A DNA stretch of 64,000 nucleotides from Haliclystus octoradiatus (GCA_916610825.1 OU744449.1:2802001-2866000), one strand, 5' to 3'. Positions 34,003 through 45,344 are shown, counted from the stretch's first letter. Translations and numbers: made by a program. Notes: generated by a model not told the origin, from the sequence alone.

Positions 34003-34619
34003 AACAACCATCTTACGCCTTGCATAAATGGAAAACCGTTCTATATCTACTTTCAAATCTCATCGAGAGGCATGCATACTTAGCATCCTTTCCATCCGAT
34101 GACGGCTTTTTACTGAATAAATGGTGATGATTATGATCGGGTGATTCCGATACGCTCGTAAATCATTTCGATAAAATAACGTTTTTTTTTTTGAAATTGA
34201 AATTACTTTTATTGAGAAATAAACATACAATAGTTCCCCTATAGCAAGAAATGATAATGGTGCAGAAGGCTTGAAACTGGAAATTGATTTGTCATAAATA
34301 TTATATATATTATCAGAAGTCAACACATCGGTTTTGATGGGTCTATATAATTATAATATTAAGTAATATTAAGCAAGTGGCTGGAAAATATAGACATCTA
34401 TCAAGCATTTATCGTCAATAGATTTATCTTGCAAGCTGATCGAGCTGTATTACCACTGCGTATGCCCAGTCCACCGGTGATCGTTACTGATAATCAACAT
34501 TTCAAATAAACATTGAGTCAATTCTTTCTGGATAATAATAGATATCAAAATGTTGGGTGAAGCTCCAGAGGTTTAAAATTGCTATTAAGGTCACGTAGTC
34601 ACTATATAGTCTACTAGTC
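34003..34619. other. Unassigned sequence
   Basis: No gene or recognised repeat is seen apart from a short T run near 34188. Confidence 0.35.
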
Positions 34620-35303
34620 CAGATGTGTACAGGAGCCGGAGTTAAACTCCGACTCCGGCAGGATTATCCACATCTTAACAGTAGCCGGACTGGAGTGAAT
34701 TTTTTGCCATTCAGGAGTAGGAGTTCGGAATCGGAGTCTAAAATGCAATTCTGATAATTTCTTAACAACCATTGTAAATTGATAACTGCCTGTATATTTC
34801 TACATAGAGGTTGTTGAATTTTAGGTTTGGCAACGTAATTCAGAATATGTTAATTCCATATGTTTACTTAATATATTTACCCTCCTATGTTTACTTAATT
34901 TCAAGTTGAGAAATTAATCCATTTTCGGATTTTGTACATTCATTCATTTAATTCGTCATAAAAGACAGGCAAAAACAAAGGAGAGTGAAACTCTCACTAA
35001 AATGTGGCCTAGTCATAAACTAAATGCAGATTTGTATATTATACAAGCAGTTAGAAATTTTTGATATCGTTATCAAGCCCTCTTTTGAATAAATAAAGGC
35101 TTTTGGATATTACAAATGATCCAGGCAGAGAGTTCCACCAAGGGAGTTGTACACTGTACAGGACTTTATTTAAAATATTTTGGAGCTGGATTCTGAGTTG
35201 ATTTTTCTAAGTATCGGAGCCGGATTCGAAGTCAAACGCTTAATTCTATATAAGGATTTTTTTTGGATTCGGAGTCTGGGAATTCTGACTCCGTTCATCT
35301 CTG
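34620..35303. mobile_element. TIR element with CAGAKGTG...GGAGCCGGA ends, long copy
   Basis: The left end CAGATGTGTACAGGAGCCGG and right end CTCCGTTCATCTCTG are inverted relatives of the ends of 41502-41852. CAGRGGTG-type termini resemble hAT elements. Between the GC-richer ends lies about 400 bp of different sequence (about 34760-35170) that reads like a LINE 3' UTR insertion. I could not find a convincing 8-bp target duplication. Confidence 0.55.
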
Positions 35304-35960
35304 GTCTATGCACACATTCTACATGGTTAGATTGTTGCGCATCTGGTTTACACCGGGTTACCCTTTGTAAACATTTCAGTCTGCATATCTATATATAGTA
35401 GTCAAATCTTTGGCACCGAAAGGACAAAAGGTTTATGAATAACCTTTATGGATTTGCAATCATAATGCAGATCAAAACTAGACGATTTTGTCACTGAGAT
35501 TTGTAGCGATTCGTGTAAAAACAAAATACAAAATACAAAATAGCGTTTCTCTTTCCTGAACCATGATTTTTCAAATTCATTGCAATAAAAAGTTCTCATA
35601 ACACAAGCTTCAACATTCATTCTTAGGATTATTTGAGTAACTCTTGTTACTCAATGAGACGTTTTCTGCCTGTTTTTTTATCACATGGCAGTACTGTATA
35701 TAGACAAAGTATTTAAGACACATAAACGGGCTTACATAATTATTACTGCTAAATATAATAGATATATAGGATATGCGAATACAGGTACAAGCCAAAGCGG
35801 CACGTTACGATACGATAAATTTAGTATTTCACCATTTCACAACAGCATAAACGCATAGGATCCTGTAACGAATAGGGCGGCTTAATAATACTTTAATTCT
35901 TCTATATTAATAATGTAATCAGACTTAACCAATGCTCTTTAGTCTTTGCGTTTTTATTAT

Positions 35961-37625
35961 TGTAGTAGCATCTGGTATGTGCTAACCTCGGTTTGTATCT
36001 AAGTTTCGTCAGTTGATGAGTGAGTTCAAATATACTTTTATAGTCTCAACACGTGCTACTTGTTGTCTCTTGTACATGGCGCACTTGATAGGATTTGAAA
36101 AAATTACTCTGAGCACGGTTGCCCTGCCCCCAGTGGATCTACAACTTGACCGCATTCGTGAAACATGAAGCAATGATTTGACATACAGCGCACTCCAGAT
36201 GGCAATCAAGGACAGAGCAAGGAGATGTCACTGAAAAAACCCTTGTTATCCCCATACAAAGTAGTTCGAGGATTATTATCCCTCATTGATGGCATCATTA
36301 TACATCAGCACCACCGCCTTTTAATTCCCTTGTCATTGCGAAAGGACACCTTGGAGTACCTGCATAGCACTCATCAAAGTCATGACCGGACCATCCGTCG
36401 AGCCCGAGAAAGCATTTTTTGGCCTGGTATTACAAATGACATCAGCAATCTTATCAAGTCGTGCGAGGTATGTGCACTACATCAGGCCAGTCAATCCAGA
36501 GAGCCTCTACTAGCTGATATCTCCCCAAGTCGTCCAGGAGAAGCAATTGCCATCAATCTGTTCTCTTTTGCAGGAAAGACATATCTTGTTGTTACAGATA
36601 AGTATTCTGGATGGAGGGAAGTGTATGATTGTGGGAGAGGAGGAGGAGCAGACAGAAACGGATCAGGTTGACCATTTTTGTTAAAATGGTCACGTATGAT
36701 GGGCCTCCCAAATCGCCTAACGTCAGATGGTGGTCCCCCATTTCAAATCAAGGGCCTCCAGGAATACTTGAAGGAATGGAATGCCAAACACGATCCGCCC
36801 TACCACCCGCAGGCAAATGGCCATGCACAAGCAGCGGTGAAAGCAATGAAAGGTTTATTGACTAAAGTCAGCCCCAAAGGCTCCTTGGATACTCCTGGCT
36901 TCATGGAAGCCATGATAGAGTATCATAACACTCCACGAGATGATGGCCTAAGTCCAGCACTGCGTCTCTTTGGTCGCCCTCTACGTTCCTTGCTTATCAG
37001 CCCATCCATTAACCTTCAGCCTCCCCATCCAAGAACGACTTGAAGAGAAGCTGACCATCGTGCTGAGCAGCTGAAGGTAAAAGCCAAGCAACATTATGAC
37101 ATCCATTCAAGATCCTTCCTCAGCGTGCTGTTGGCGACATTTTCAGGGTTCAACATCCTCAATCAAAGAAGTGGGATATGGTGGCAGAGGTTGTCAAGCC
37201 ATGCCCCGGGCAGCGTAGCTTTCTGGTTACGACAGAGACAGGTCGCTTGTACTGGCGAAACCGCAAACTATTGAAACATTATCATGGTGGAAGGACAGTG
37301 GAGTAAAAGTGCAACTCAGACGAAGCAGAAGAAGAAGCTGATCAATGCCACGAGCCAGTCAGAAGGAGTACCAGAAGCCACCGTTCACCAAGCCTATACG
37401 GGCAGTAGTGATTGTAGCAAACCATATTAATAAAAATATCATACTTAGATTATGCAAGTAGTGATAGAATGTTAGTAATAATTATTTAGAGAATATTGGA
37501 GGGCATGCAGTAGCATCTGGTATTATGCTAACCTCGTTTGTATATCTATGTTTCGTCAGTTGACGGGTGAGTTCAAATATACTTTTTTATAGACTCAACA
37601 CGTGCTACTTATTGTCATTTGTACA
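35961..37625 (+). mobile_element. Short LTR retrotransposon fossil, Ty3/Gypsy-type integrase
   Basis: Two direct repeats of about 116-120 bp bound it: 5' LTR 35961-36076 and 3' LTR 37506-37625. Both run TG...CA and share blocks such as GTTTCGTCAGTTGA and CTCAACACGTGCTAC. TGGCGC directly after the 5' LTR looks like a primer-binding site, and GGAGGG before the 3' LTR like a short polypurine tract. Flanks ATTAT and ATTTT are a possible 5-bp target duplication. Inside, only integrase-type coding is recognisable (zinc-binding HHCC and core regions). Gag, protease and reverse transcriptase are not seen, so it is a deleted fossil with a few breaks. The LTRs differ by about 9% plus small indels, so it is not recent. 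Confidence 0.8.
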
Positions 37626-37821
37626 ATTTTCAATCTATTTTATTCCATTTATATAACTTGTTGAAGCTTTTCTCTAAAAGGCACAGCGTGTTTCTATTGA
37701 AAATCAGCACTCGTTCTAGTCTCAACAATGACGTCATTATAGGAGAATTTAGATATGATCATCATTTTGAGCTTCTAATGTCGAAATAAACAGATTATTT
37801 ATTTTAAAATACAAATAGAAA

Positions 37822-37995
37822 ACGGTTATCCGTGATAAGTACTCTGATACGAACACTATGGGTGCTATGAGACACTCAAGAGGCCAAAATCACTCGCCTA
37901 TCGGCAAGTAATTTTTCAAGCCTCTTTCATGTCTCATTACGCACCCAATGTGTTCGTATCAGAGTACATAATACTCAGCACCGTTTTTTATTAGT
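37822..37995. mobile_element. Foldback MITE (GTACTCTGATACGAACAC)
   Basis: AAGTACTCTGATACGAACAC at the left is mirrored by GTGTTCGTATCAGAGTACAT at the right, and the pairing continues outward. Interior GCTATGAGACACTCAAGAGG is shared with 28949-29128. Confidence 0.75.
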
Positions 37996-38600
37996 TAATA
38001 TAGCTAAATAGCGTTACTATACTCATGGTGCCTGTAGTATATCTAATTCTAGTATAGCTCGTGTCTAGCCAAGTCAGCTATGTCATCTAGCTTACATCAT
38101 TATTGTTAACTGATTGTATACTATAATATACAATCTTACTGTTCAGCTCTGATTCGTCTCTCTCGTCTCAATCTGTCGCTACCAAACTAACCCTTCTTTT
38201 CAATCATGAATAGACAAAACTGTTTAGTTTTCTTGGTTGCTTCCTTAAAAATCCTTCTCGTTACGGCATAATATCAGAGTAAACTCTTGAAAGTAAACTC
38301 ATATACTGGGATTTTAAGAGCATATGACTTTTATGTTATCTTAATTAATAAAATTTAAATGTCTATACGACGTATGATGTGTAGTTTAATGTGTAAGATA
38401 GGTATCAGTACTGTTTCGGCAGTCAGCTTCATTATTTGTAAATATTATTTCTTTACAAATTTATATAAATCATTTGACATGCACTTTACCACACACCTGT
38501 ATTGTAACGTCTATTTGTAACAATAATAAACAACAAACAAACAAACAAACATCATCATCATCATCATAGCAGTAGTAGTAGTAGTAGTAGTAGTAGTATA
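37996..38600. other. Unassigned, with microsatellites at the right
   Basis: No gene recognised. Simple repeats occur at about 38530-38600: (CAAA)n, (CAT)n and (GTA)n runs in succession. Confidence 0.6.
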
Positions 38601-38632
38601 GACAGTCACATTATAGGAATGTGCCGTCCCTC

Positions 38633-38880
38633 TTATACGCCTGACATATTTGCTACACAAAGAACGCCACAAATCACGGTCAGACGATACAAAACATTAT
38701 GAAAAGATACTACTCTCCCAAGACTCCCATAGCCCCGTCGAAACATTTCCTTCGGTTGCCAGTGAAGGATGTCATGCAGCGGTTGAGGGGCATACGTCTT
38801 TGATCTTTTGATGTGACCCAAAAAAGGCATCTGACGTTGGCAAGCAATAGCAGAGGCAGAAGGGGAAAGTTTTCTAAGTT
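38633..38880 (-). mobile_element. LINE C-terminal coding relic
   Basis: The minus strand encodes FLGHIKRSKTYAPQPL and then ILHWQPKEMFRRGYGS. This resembles the tail of many LINE polyproteins (the LGH-(V/I)-x-R-(M/S) motif, then a W-x-P-x-(E/G)-x-R-x-R-G stretch). It lies on the same strand as the tail at 38895-39300 but on its 3' side, so the two are unlikely to be one copy. Confidence 0.45.
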
Positions 38881-38894
38881 AAGCAGTAGACAGC

Positions 38895-39300
38895 GATCAT
38901 CATCATCATCATCATCATTTATTCAGAAGTGCCAGTTAATTGTGCATAAACTGATAATTAATTAATTTTGTCATTGGACTGACTAACTAAGATACATTTA
39001 AAAAGAGAACATTTCAAACAATATCATTATTAATAGGGTTGATAATTAAACTTCAAGTAAATGCTTCTCAAGGAAACACTTGAGGCATTGTCTTTCTTGA
39101 AACATCCTTCAGTAGACGGAAGGTCATTCCATTTATGCACATCAGCATTTTGAAATAAATAGCGTTGGCTTGACTTGATGCATTTATGCCATTATGGGTC
39201 TGAGATCTTGTCTTGATGGTTTTGATTGTTTAAATATACGAGAGAGCAGAAGAGGAGCTGCTTCGTACCTATACTACATAATTCTTACTTGTATGTTGGT
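38895..39300 (-). mobile_element. LINE 3' UTR with (ATG)n tail
   Basis: On the minus strand it ends CTTCTGAATAAATGATGATG followed by a GATGAT run. The body includes GGTGGAA-like and TCCTTGAGAAGC blocks typical of the tails in this window. Non-coding. Confidence 0.5.
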
Positions 39301-39348
39301 ATCATAGTTTCCTATCAGTCAAATACTGGCATATTGATACAACACCCA

Positions 39349-39677
39349 GCCCCGGAGGGGTAACTTCCATTGCGCTTCGATGGGGTCGTTCAAATGGAAC
39401 TTTGGCAGAATGACCATAAAAAGTTTCCACATGATGAAAAAGATACCCCAAATATATTATTTTGAATGAAAGATTCAACCAAAACAAATGAAAAAAACAA
39501 ATTCATAGGCAAAATTTGTTTTGCAAAATGAAAAAATTGCAAAAACCTTCAAAAGGATACCTCAACAAATTTTTATGACTAAGAATACCCTAAAATTTTT
39601 TCTGGATTTTGAAGAACGTACCCTTTAATATTTGAACGTCCCCGTATACTAAAAGTATGGAAGTTACCCCCCCGGGC
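39349..39677. mobile_element. GGGG-ended TIR element, copy 2 (opposite orientation)
   Basis: It is the reverse complement of 33669-34002 across nearly its whole length, with the same GC-rich tips (CCCCGGAGGGGTAACTTCC and GGAAGTTACCCCCCCGGG). Confidence 0.75.
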
Positions 39678-39679
39678 AC

Positions 39680-39800
39680 CCAGATGTCTCGTGCAAGACA
39701 GTGCATCTACTGGACCAATCTCACAAACGATATTAGTAACATGCTCAAGCCCTGCGAAGCTTGTGCTAAACACCTTTCGGGTAACCATCAACCACTGCCA
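39680..39800 (+). mobile_element. LTR-element integrase fragment (fossil)
   Basis: A short stretch resembles the zinc-binding region of Ty3/Gypsy integrases (a W-x-x-(L/M)-x-x-D-I pattern and a C-x-x-C pair). It is a small broken fragment immediately beside the GGGG-ended element. Confidence 0.5.
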
Positions 39801-40640
39801 GAAATCTATATGGATCTGAAGCATTGACTTTGTCTGAATCAGCCCAAAAATATCTGAATCAATCATACGGTGCTATGATTTGCCATTGTTGCTGCGGCGG
39901 ACTGAAATGTATCATTCTGTTTTGTGTCTATTGTGTTGTTTAATTTAGGATATTGTTTTGGACCGTTCATCCCAAGAGAAGCGTAGTTCGTTTGCATGGG
40001 TGGTGGAGATTGTTTTCCTACTTATTGGTGTATACTGACTGTTATTGTCATATTTTATTGTTTGACTGGACTTTTGTGGTCATAGAATGGAGGCATTTGA
40101 TAATTTTTGGAGCTTAGATATTCAAAGAGATTATCTTTGGATTCATCCAATATGGCATTCCTTCTGGGTTTAGACGTGTTTATGTCTTCCACCGTCTACC
40201 TGTTCTCATTGGAGTACCTTATATGGTGCTACATGGGTTCAAAGTTTGATGGGTCACACTTCAGACCTGTATAAGGTAAGCACAACTCTTTTGTTTCTGA
40301 GATCATCTAATTCTCTTGCAGCAAATTTAGTTGATTATGTATATTCGATTGAGCATGCGAATCTGGTCAAATGTAGTCATTTTATTCAATATAGTGTTAT
40401 GTAAATTAGTCTAATTATGGTAATACGCATTAGCATAACAATAGTTTCTATTTCACTTAGGTAGTGCGCAAAGCTTCGTGTGGAGCTGGTGGCAAGTGGC
40501 CTGAATTAATTGCTGTTGGTTCTTTTTCAGAGTATCTGTTGTGGATTTCTGAAGTGTTGCTATATAACATTTGAATTTGATATTATTATTATTAACATTA
40601 TACTTATTAATACCAACGCAGTCACCCGCTCCACACGAAG
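39801..40640. other. Unassigned sequence
   Basis: T-rich, with no open reading frame or repeat family that I recognise. Confidence 0.35.
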
Positions 40641-40775
40641 GGAGGATTAGCTCAGATGGCAGCGCAAGCGAACTTCAGATCTGATCAGATCTGATCGACA
40701 GTGGATCAAATCCTCCAAAGGTCAACTTAGCCTTGACTTTATAAAACATCGAATGAGTACCATCTAAGGTTTTAG
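40641..40775 (+). mobile_element. tRNA-headed SINE, 5' fragment
   Basis: It starts GGAGGATTAGCTCAGATGGC and keeps both Pol III boxes (AGCTCAGATGGCAG and GTGGATCAAATCC), then the first part of the family body, and is cut off at about 40775. Confidence 0.8.
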
Positions 40776-40799
40776 ATTTAAGGTTTTAGGTGTTAGTAC

Positions 40800-41495
40800 G
40801 ATTTATTCTAACACAACAGTTATTCCCCAATCGTACACATTAGAAGAGATAAAGAATTATGTTCAGTTACACAAATCAAGGATCTAGGAATTCTGTTCAC
40901 TCCAGATTTGAAATCTTTTGGGTATTGTGCAATGATTACAGCGAAAGCTAATTCAAGATCATTCCTGATTCGTAAGAGCCTTATACCTACAGATAAAGAT
41001 CTTTTACTCAAAGCTTACAAATTGTATGTTCGACCAATTTAAGAAATTATTATGCCTGTATGGTATCCCTACTTGGTAAAGGACATAAAAATGATTGAGA
41101 AACCTCAACGAACTTTACAAGATATATTTTGCCATGATAACCACTTAAATGGCACGGTAAATCTTACTACGAACGCTTAAAGACTTAACAAATGATTTAA
41201 ACATAGAATCATTTTAGAATTGGGACGGATAAAAATGACCTAGTAAAGTTATATAAAATTATTCAGAAACTAGTCAATTTGTCATTCGATGGCTTCTGTC
41301 CTCTGATACTTTGCCGTCAATAAATATTTTATGAGAGTGCAAGGCAACTTTATGAAATTGAAATCCAAACTATCCGCTAGATTAAACATCAACAGATATC
41401 AATTCACAAATCGCGTCATCCCCTGGTGGAACAGCCTTCCAGAATCCATTGTCACGCTCTCATCATCAACTATACAAACAGCTATAAAACATCTT
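40800..41495 (+). mobile_element. Non-LTR retrotransposon (LINE) reverse transcriptase C-terminal fragment
   Basis: The plus strand encodes VTQIKDLGILFTPDLKSF, then KSLIPTDKDLLLKAYKLYV and MPVWYPYLVKDIKMIEKPQ. These are the standard post-catalytic blocks of CR1/L2/Jockey-type LINEs (KDLGV, LLKLYKSLVRP, PVWSPYL, IEKVQR). Farther on, LSARLNINRYQFTNRVIPWW matches the usual tail (NRVI..WN.LP). In-frame stops (for example after YVRPI near 41040) and a frame change before 41330 show it is dead. The YADD active site is missing, so it is 5'-truncated. The TIR element at 41502 begins just after it. Confidence 0.85.
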
Positions 41496-41501
41496 TTACA
41501 C

Positions 41502-41852
41502 CAGAGATGCACGGAGTCGGAATTTTCAGACTCCGAATCCGAAAAAAGTCCTAATGGAAGGGTTTGACTCTAAACCCGGCTCCGAAAATGTGAGAAAAGT
41601 AGACCCAACTCCGACTCCGGCTCCAAAATATTTTAGATAAACTCCTGTAAAAAGTCCGAAAACTTCTATGAAGATAAATCTACACAATTTGTCAACTTTG
41701 AAGTACTTTAATAAATTACTAGGACTGCCTTCTAGACTCCGGCTCGGATTCCTGCTCCTGATTGGCAAAGACTCACTCGAATCTGGCTCCTATTAAAATT
41801 GTGGATAATCCTGCCGGAGTCGGAGTTTGATTCCGGCTCCTGTACACCTCTG
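41502..41852. mobile_element. TIR element with CAGAGATG...CACCTCTG ends, short copy
   Basis: The ends CAGAGATGCACGGAGTCGG and CCGGCTCCTGTACACCTCTG are inverted. The interior has many GACTCCG/CGGAGTC blocks. It is a hAT-like, 351-bp non-coding relative of 34620-35303. Confidence 0.7.
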
Positions 41853-42224
41853 ATGTGCACAGTGCATAAATACGGTAAATGAATACAAATAGCATAAAGA
41901 TAAAATAATTCATACCATTACTTACTTTTTTCACACTCTTCTATTAAAGATTATTAGCATACTAGCTATCTTATATATTGGTTATCCTTAATAACCAATT
42001 AAATTTTTGAATCGCCATTGAAAATTGTGTAATTGCGGTCATATGTAAGTGAAAGTTTATTTCCTTTATTTGCCAGTCTAAATTTTGACAAATAAATCAA
42101 CAACAATAACAACTAGCCTGCGTGCAGACTACTTCTGCAACCATAGCAACAGATATGGTCAAAGTGTGATATGATATACAAAACAGCTTTAATCTACTTT
42201 CTTAATCACCGTTCTTAATCTACT
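41853..42224. other. Unassigned sequence
   Basis: AT-rich, with no gene or repeat match noted. Confidence 0.35.
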
Positions 42225-42228
42225 TTAA

Positions 42229-42427
42229 AGGAGCAAAAATGACCGGCAGGCGCTACGCACTTAGGATCACGTGCACGCTTATTGTTATAACACAATGTTC
42301 ATTGTTGACATGAGTTTTATTACAAGTTAGGCCTGCGTATAACAATTGTTTCAAAGCGAGACGGTTGAATTACGCTAAGCATAAATTCAACTTGTGCTCG
42401 CAGCGGTCGCCGGTCAATTTTGCCCCT
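42229..42427. mobile_element. 199-bp TTAA-flanked MITE, copy 1
   Basis: TTAA lies on both sides (42225-42228, 42428-42431). The ends AGGAGCAAAAATGACCGG and CCGGTCAATTTTGCCCCT are inverted. Its length equals that of the opposite-orientation copy at 45742-45940, and the two flank transporter A. TTAA duplications are typical of piggyBac-like transposition. Confidence 0.85.
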
Positions 42428-42431
42428 TTAA

Positions 42432-43112
42432 TTGCGGCAAAAGTCGTTGTACAACAGATAGCAGTCGGAGTTATGCCTCGTCAACACAGATATAATGGTA
42501 GAGGCTGCAAACAACAACAGATATAATAGCAGACAAACGATCAATTGTTGGGAATTTGGTAAGTTATTAATATTATATTTATATTAATACCAACGTGGTC
42601 AGTACCCGCTTACCAGGCAATTTGACTGCACCTTCCTCAAATATGTATGATACACCGTTCAATGATAATAAAAAACCCTTCCTATTTAGAAACATAGCGT
42701 CTTTACGCAGGCTAAATCGACCAATGCAAACAACGGTGTCTTTTATCTAGAGACGAAGTCGGCACGTTGAATTTGTCGTTCTACAATCACATAGCGTGCA
42801 AGATTCTAAATTATGCAATGTTGAAACTTGAAACGCAACGTGAAGATCATCCGTCCGAACAGTATTAATATAGTATTCCCTGCTGCGAACAGCGGCATCG
42901 GTCAATAAATAACACGGCGGGCTTGTCATATAAACAATAGCCTTGTGATTACAATTAGATTAGTAAAATTTTCACTCCCGAGTTCCTAATTAGAAAAAAA
43001 AAATGTGGCATAAAAAATCCATTTCATGTGGTTAATCTTTTGCGGTTTTGTTCCTTGATGTCGTTGAAAGCATACCAGTATCATTTACCAGTAACTAGCA
43101 ACACGAGCAGTA
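42432..43112. other. Upstream region of transporter A
   Basis: No repeat identified. It should contain the promoter of the plus-strand transporter gene; no clear TATA box was pinned down. Confidence 0.35.
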
Positions 43113-44708
43113 ATGCAGCCGAGTAAATTAAGCAAATGTCGAAAAGCAATTTTGAAAAAACCGTTGAACGGTCAAATTCTGATTGCACCAACTTTCAAAC
43201 AATCAATGAATTCAGCCCAGGATTCGTTTATGAAGTCGATCAAATCTAACCGTGCACGGAGAACCTTCAGCAGTATTGTTTACGGTTTGCAGCTCTTTAT
43301 ATTGGGTTTTGATTTTATAACTCGAAGATCACAGCTTATATTTTATTTGGAAGAAATAAAAAGCAATCATTTGACATCATATCTTACTCCAATTACAATT
43401 GCAAGTCAAATTACAGCTGGAATTACTGGTTTAATACTTGGTTATCTATTAGATAAATATGGGCATGTTAGACGATTAATATCGCTAGCTAATTTATGTG
43501 GATTTATTGGGATATTTATCTACAGTATTCCCAGTGCACCGATTGTGATGTTTTTGAGTGAACTTTTGACTGGTATTAATATTGGTGCTTATACCATTTG
43601 TGTTGCAGAGACTGCTCGTATGTATCACAAAAATAAACTTACAAAAGTATTAGCTTTGATTAACCTCGGGTTCATTGTTGGCCTTATCAGCGGACCGTCG
43701 TTGAACTTTGTATTTGTCAACGTGAACTTTAATTATAACAACTTTTTTATTCACCCTACTAATGCTCCTGGATTTGTAACTTGCGCTTTGCTTCTCATAA
43801 TTCAACCATTTGTTTGGGGTTTGCTCAGCAGCAGTGGAGAAATAGCAAAACTTCGATCAGATTCACAAACAGAAAATAGTTCATTAATATCTGCAAAAGT
43901 TACAGACTACGAAGCAAGCAATAGAAGTAGAAGTTCTACTTCATTCAAGCAGTCAACCATTTCAATTTTCTCACCAACTGCTCAATTTCCTTTGTCATAC
44001 ACTGGAATAGCCAAAATTAATTTGCTTCTAAAAAGTAGATCGTTAGATTTGCTATATTTAGGTACATTTCTTTGGACATTTGCAATTTCATTTGAAGCAC
44101 TTATTCCATTAATTGCTGCTGCCCAGCTAGATTTTATTGGACCTCATTTAAGTCGTATTTACGTTCTCACAGGGTCAATTTTACTAGTTACAAATGGAAT
44201 AATTATTTTACTTCAAAGAAAAGGAAATGATTTTTATCCACTGATGTTTCTTTCATTTTTTCAATTAATTATTCCTGGATTTTTATTATGGATACAAGAT
44301 CAAGTTTCAACCGATAAAAATCTTTTATTTATTTATTATATTTGGATTGTGTTTGGTTCTGCTTCTTGGGTGCTGGAAAACGTCGTATCTCCGTCGTTAT
44401 GTTGCAAATTTATACCGTTAGAAATGATAGGATATGCCGAAGGTTTTAGAACAATACTTCGTTCTATTGGCCATATTTGTTCTGGATTTTTTGTTAAATT
44501 GTGGTTTGATAATATATTATATTGTTCTATTGTTATTCTAATTATATATACATTGTTATTTATATTTTTAATTGGTAATATTAATAATTATCTTAAACCT
44601 CGTAGAATAAAATTACGTAAGAGGCGAAATTTTGATCATCAAATTATATCTACATCATCAGCTGGAGCAAGGGATAACTTAGCAATGGACGATAATCGTA
44701 ATTTTTAA
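43113..44708 (+). CDS. Major facilitator superfamily transporter, paralogue A (intronless, 531 aa)
   Basis: A membrane transporter with about twelve hydrophobic segments. The loop after TM2 carries the MFS signature GYLLDKYGHVRR at residues 110-121 (G-x-x-x-D-K-x-G-H/R). The N-terminal half includes LLTGINIGAYTICVAETAR and a long extracytosolic-type segment before HPTNAPGF. A Ser/Thr-rich hydrophilic loop at about residues 245-295 separates the halves. The overall plan (TM pattern, NAPGF-type segment before TM6) reminds me of the MFSD8/CLN7 group of lysosomal transporters, but this is a weak assignment and the substrate is unknown. The ATG at 43113 is used because the N-terminus aligns with paralogue B. 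A single exon over 1.6 kb is unusual beside the heavily split neighbours and hints at an origin by retroposition. A hammerhead motif lies about 230 bp past the stop. Confidence 0.88.
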   Translation: MQPSKLSKCRKAILKKPLNGQILIAPTFKQSMNSAQDSFMKSIKSNRARRTFSSIVYGLQLFILGFDFITRRSQLIFYLEEIKSNHLTSYLTPITIASQITAGITGLILGYLLDKYGHVRRLISLANLCGFIGIFIYSIPSAPIVMFLSELLTGINIGAYTICVAETARMYHKNKLTKVLALINLGFIVGLISGPSLNFVFVNVNFNYNNFFIHPTNAPGFVTCALLLIIQPFVWGLLSSSGEIAKLRSDSQTENSSLISAKVTDYEASNRSRSSTSFKQSTISIFSPTAQFPLSYTGIAKINLLLKSRSLDLLYLGTFLWTFAISFEALIPLIAAAQLDFIGPHLSRIYVLTGSILLVTNGIIILLQRKGNDFYPLMFLSFFQLIIPGFLLWIQDQVSTDKNLLFIYYIWIVFGSASWVLENVVSPSLCCKFIPLEMIGYAEGFRTILRSIGHICSGFFVKLWFDNILYCSIVILIIYTLLFIFLIGNINNYLKPRRIKLRKRRNFDHQIISTSSAGARDNLAMDDNRNF

Positions 44709-44936
44709 AAACTAAATTCCTTAATGTACAAATAATCATTATTTTCTACATTAATTTAATTTTAAAATATTAGTAGCTTGGTATATTCAGTTATTTTGTA
44801 ATATGTCCACAACTTGTTCATTTATTACATAATGTAGTATAGGGTTAATTCTATCCTGCACTGTTAATTATATATTTCTATATTCTAAACGAACACTACA
44901 TTATGTATTAATTCTATTCTATTTCTACACAGTAAA

Positions 44937-44982
44937 CTGTCTGATGATTGCAAAATAAACGCGTGAAACTTCGAGTAACTGA
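44937..44982 (+). ncRNA. Hammerhead-like motif downstream of transporter A
   Basis: Core CTGATGA is at 44941-44947, stem II TGC/GCG (one wobble) has a nine-base loop, GAAA is at 44965-44968, stem III ACT/AGT has loop TCG, and the cleavage triplet GTA is at 44975-44977. Stem I is poor: CTGT against ACTG gives three pairs and one T-T mismatch. The 10.1/11.1 position is also T-T. The core is complete but the flanking stems are weak, so this is probably a decayed or slow ribozyme. If the transporter 3' UTR reaches here, the motif is on the sense strand. Confidence 0.5.
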
Positions 44983-45097
44983 AAAGGCTTTTTCTTCATC
45001 TTCGTTTCAATTCTTTATTAGCCTGGCCGCAGACCTTACTTGAAAATCTTGCTTCCTCGTTAGTAATCGCCAATGGCAAGCTCGAAATATATAAATA

Positions 45098-45330
45098 ATA
45101 GGCACCTTCCTGAAATCAAGGCTGGAATTGGGCACATAACTTTGAACGAAAATTCATTGAATACTATGGCAAACGAAAATTCAAATTAAGGGGAATTTCT
45201 ATGACTAAAAAGTCAGGCACCTTCAATTGGCTTGCATTGGGCACATAATTTTATACGAAAATTCATTATATGATACCATGGCAAATGAAAATTTAAATTA
45301 AAATGAAATTTTTGAATAACTAGGAAGAAA
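45098..45330. repeat. Tandem pair of a roughly 130-bp repeat (forward)
   Basis: Two units start AGGCACCTTC and contain GGGCACATAA and ACGAAAATTCATT. An inverted version lies at 47780-47957. Confidence 0.65.
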
Positions 45331-45344
45331 TTAGACACGATAAA

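Noticed and set aside
33616-34027. Plus-strand open frames of 112 and 76 codons
   Set aside because: They lie wholly in the GGGG-ended TIR element, whose second copy at 39349-39677 is not open in the same way; low-complexity artefact.
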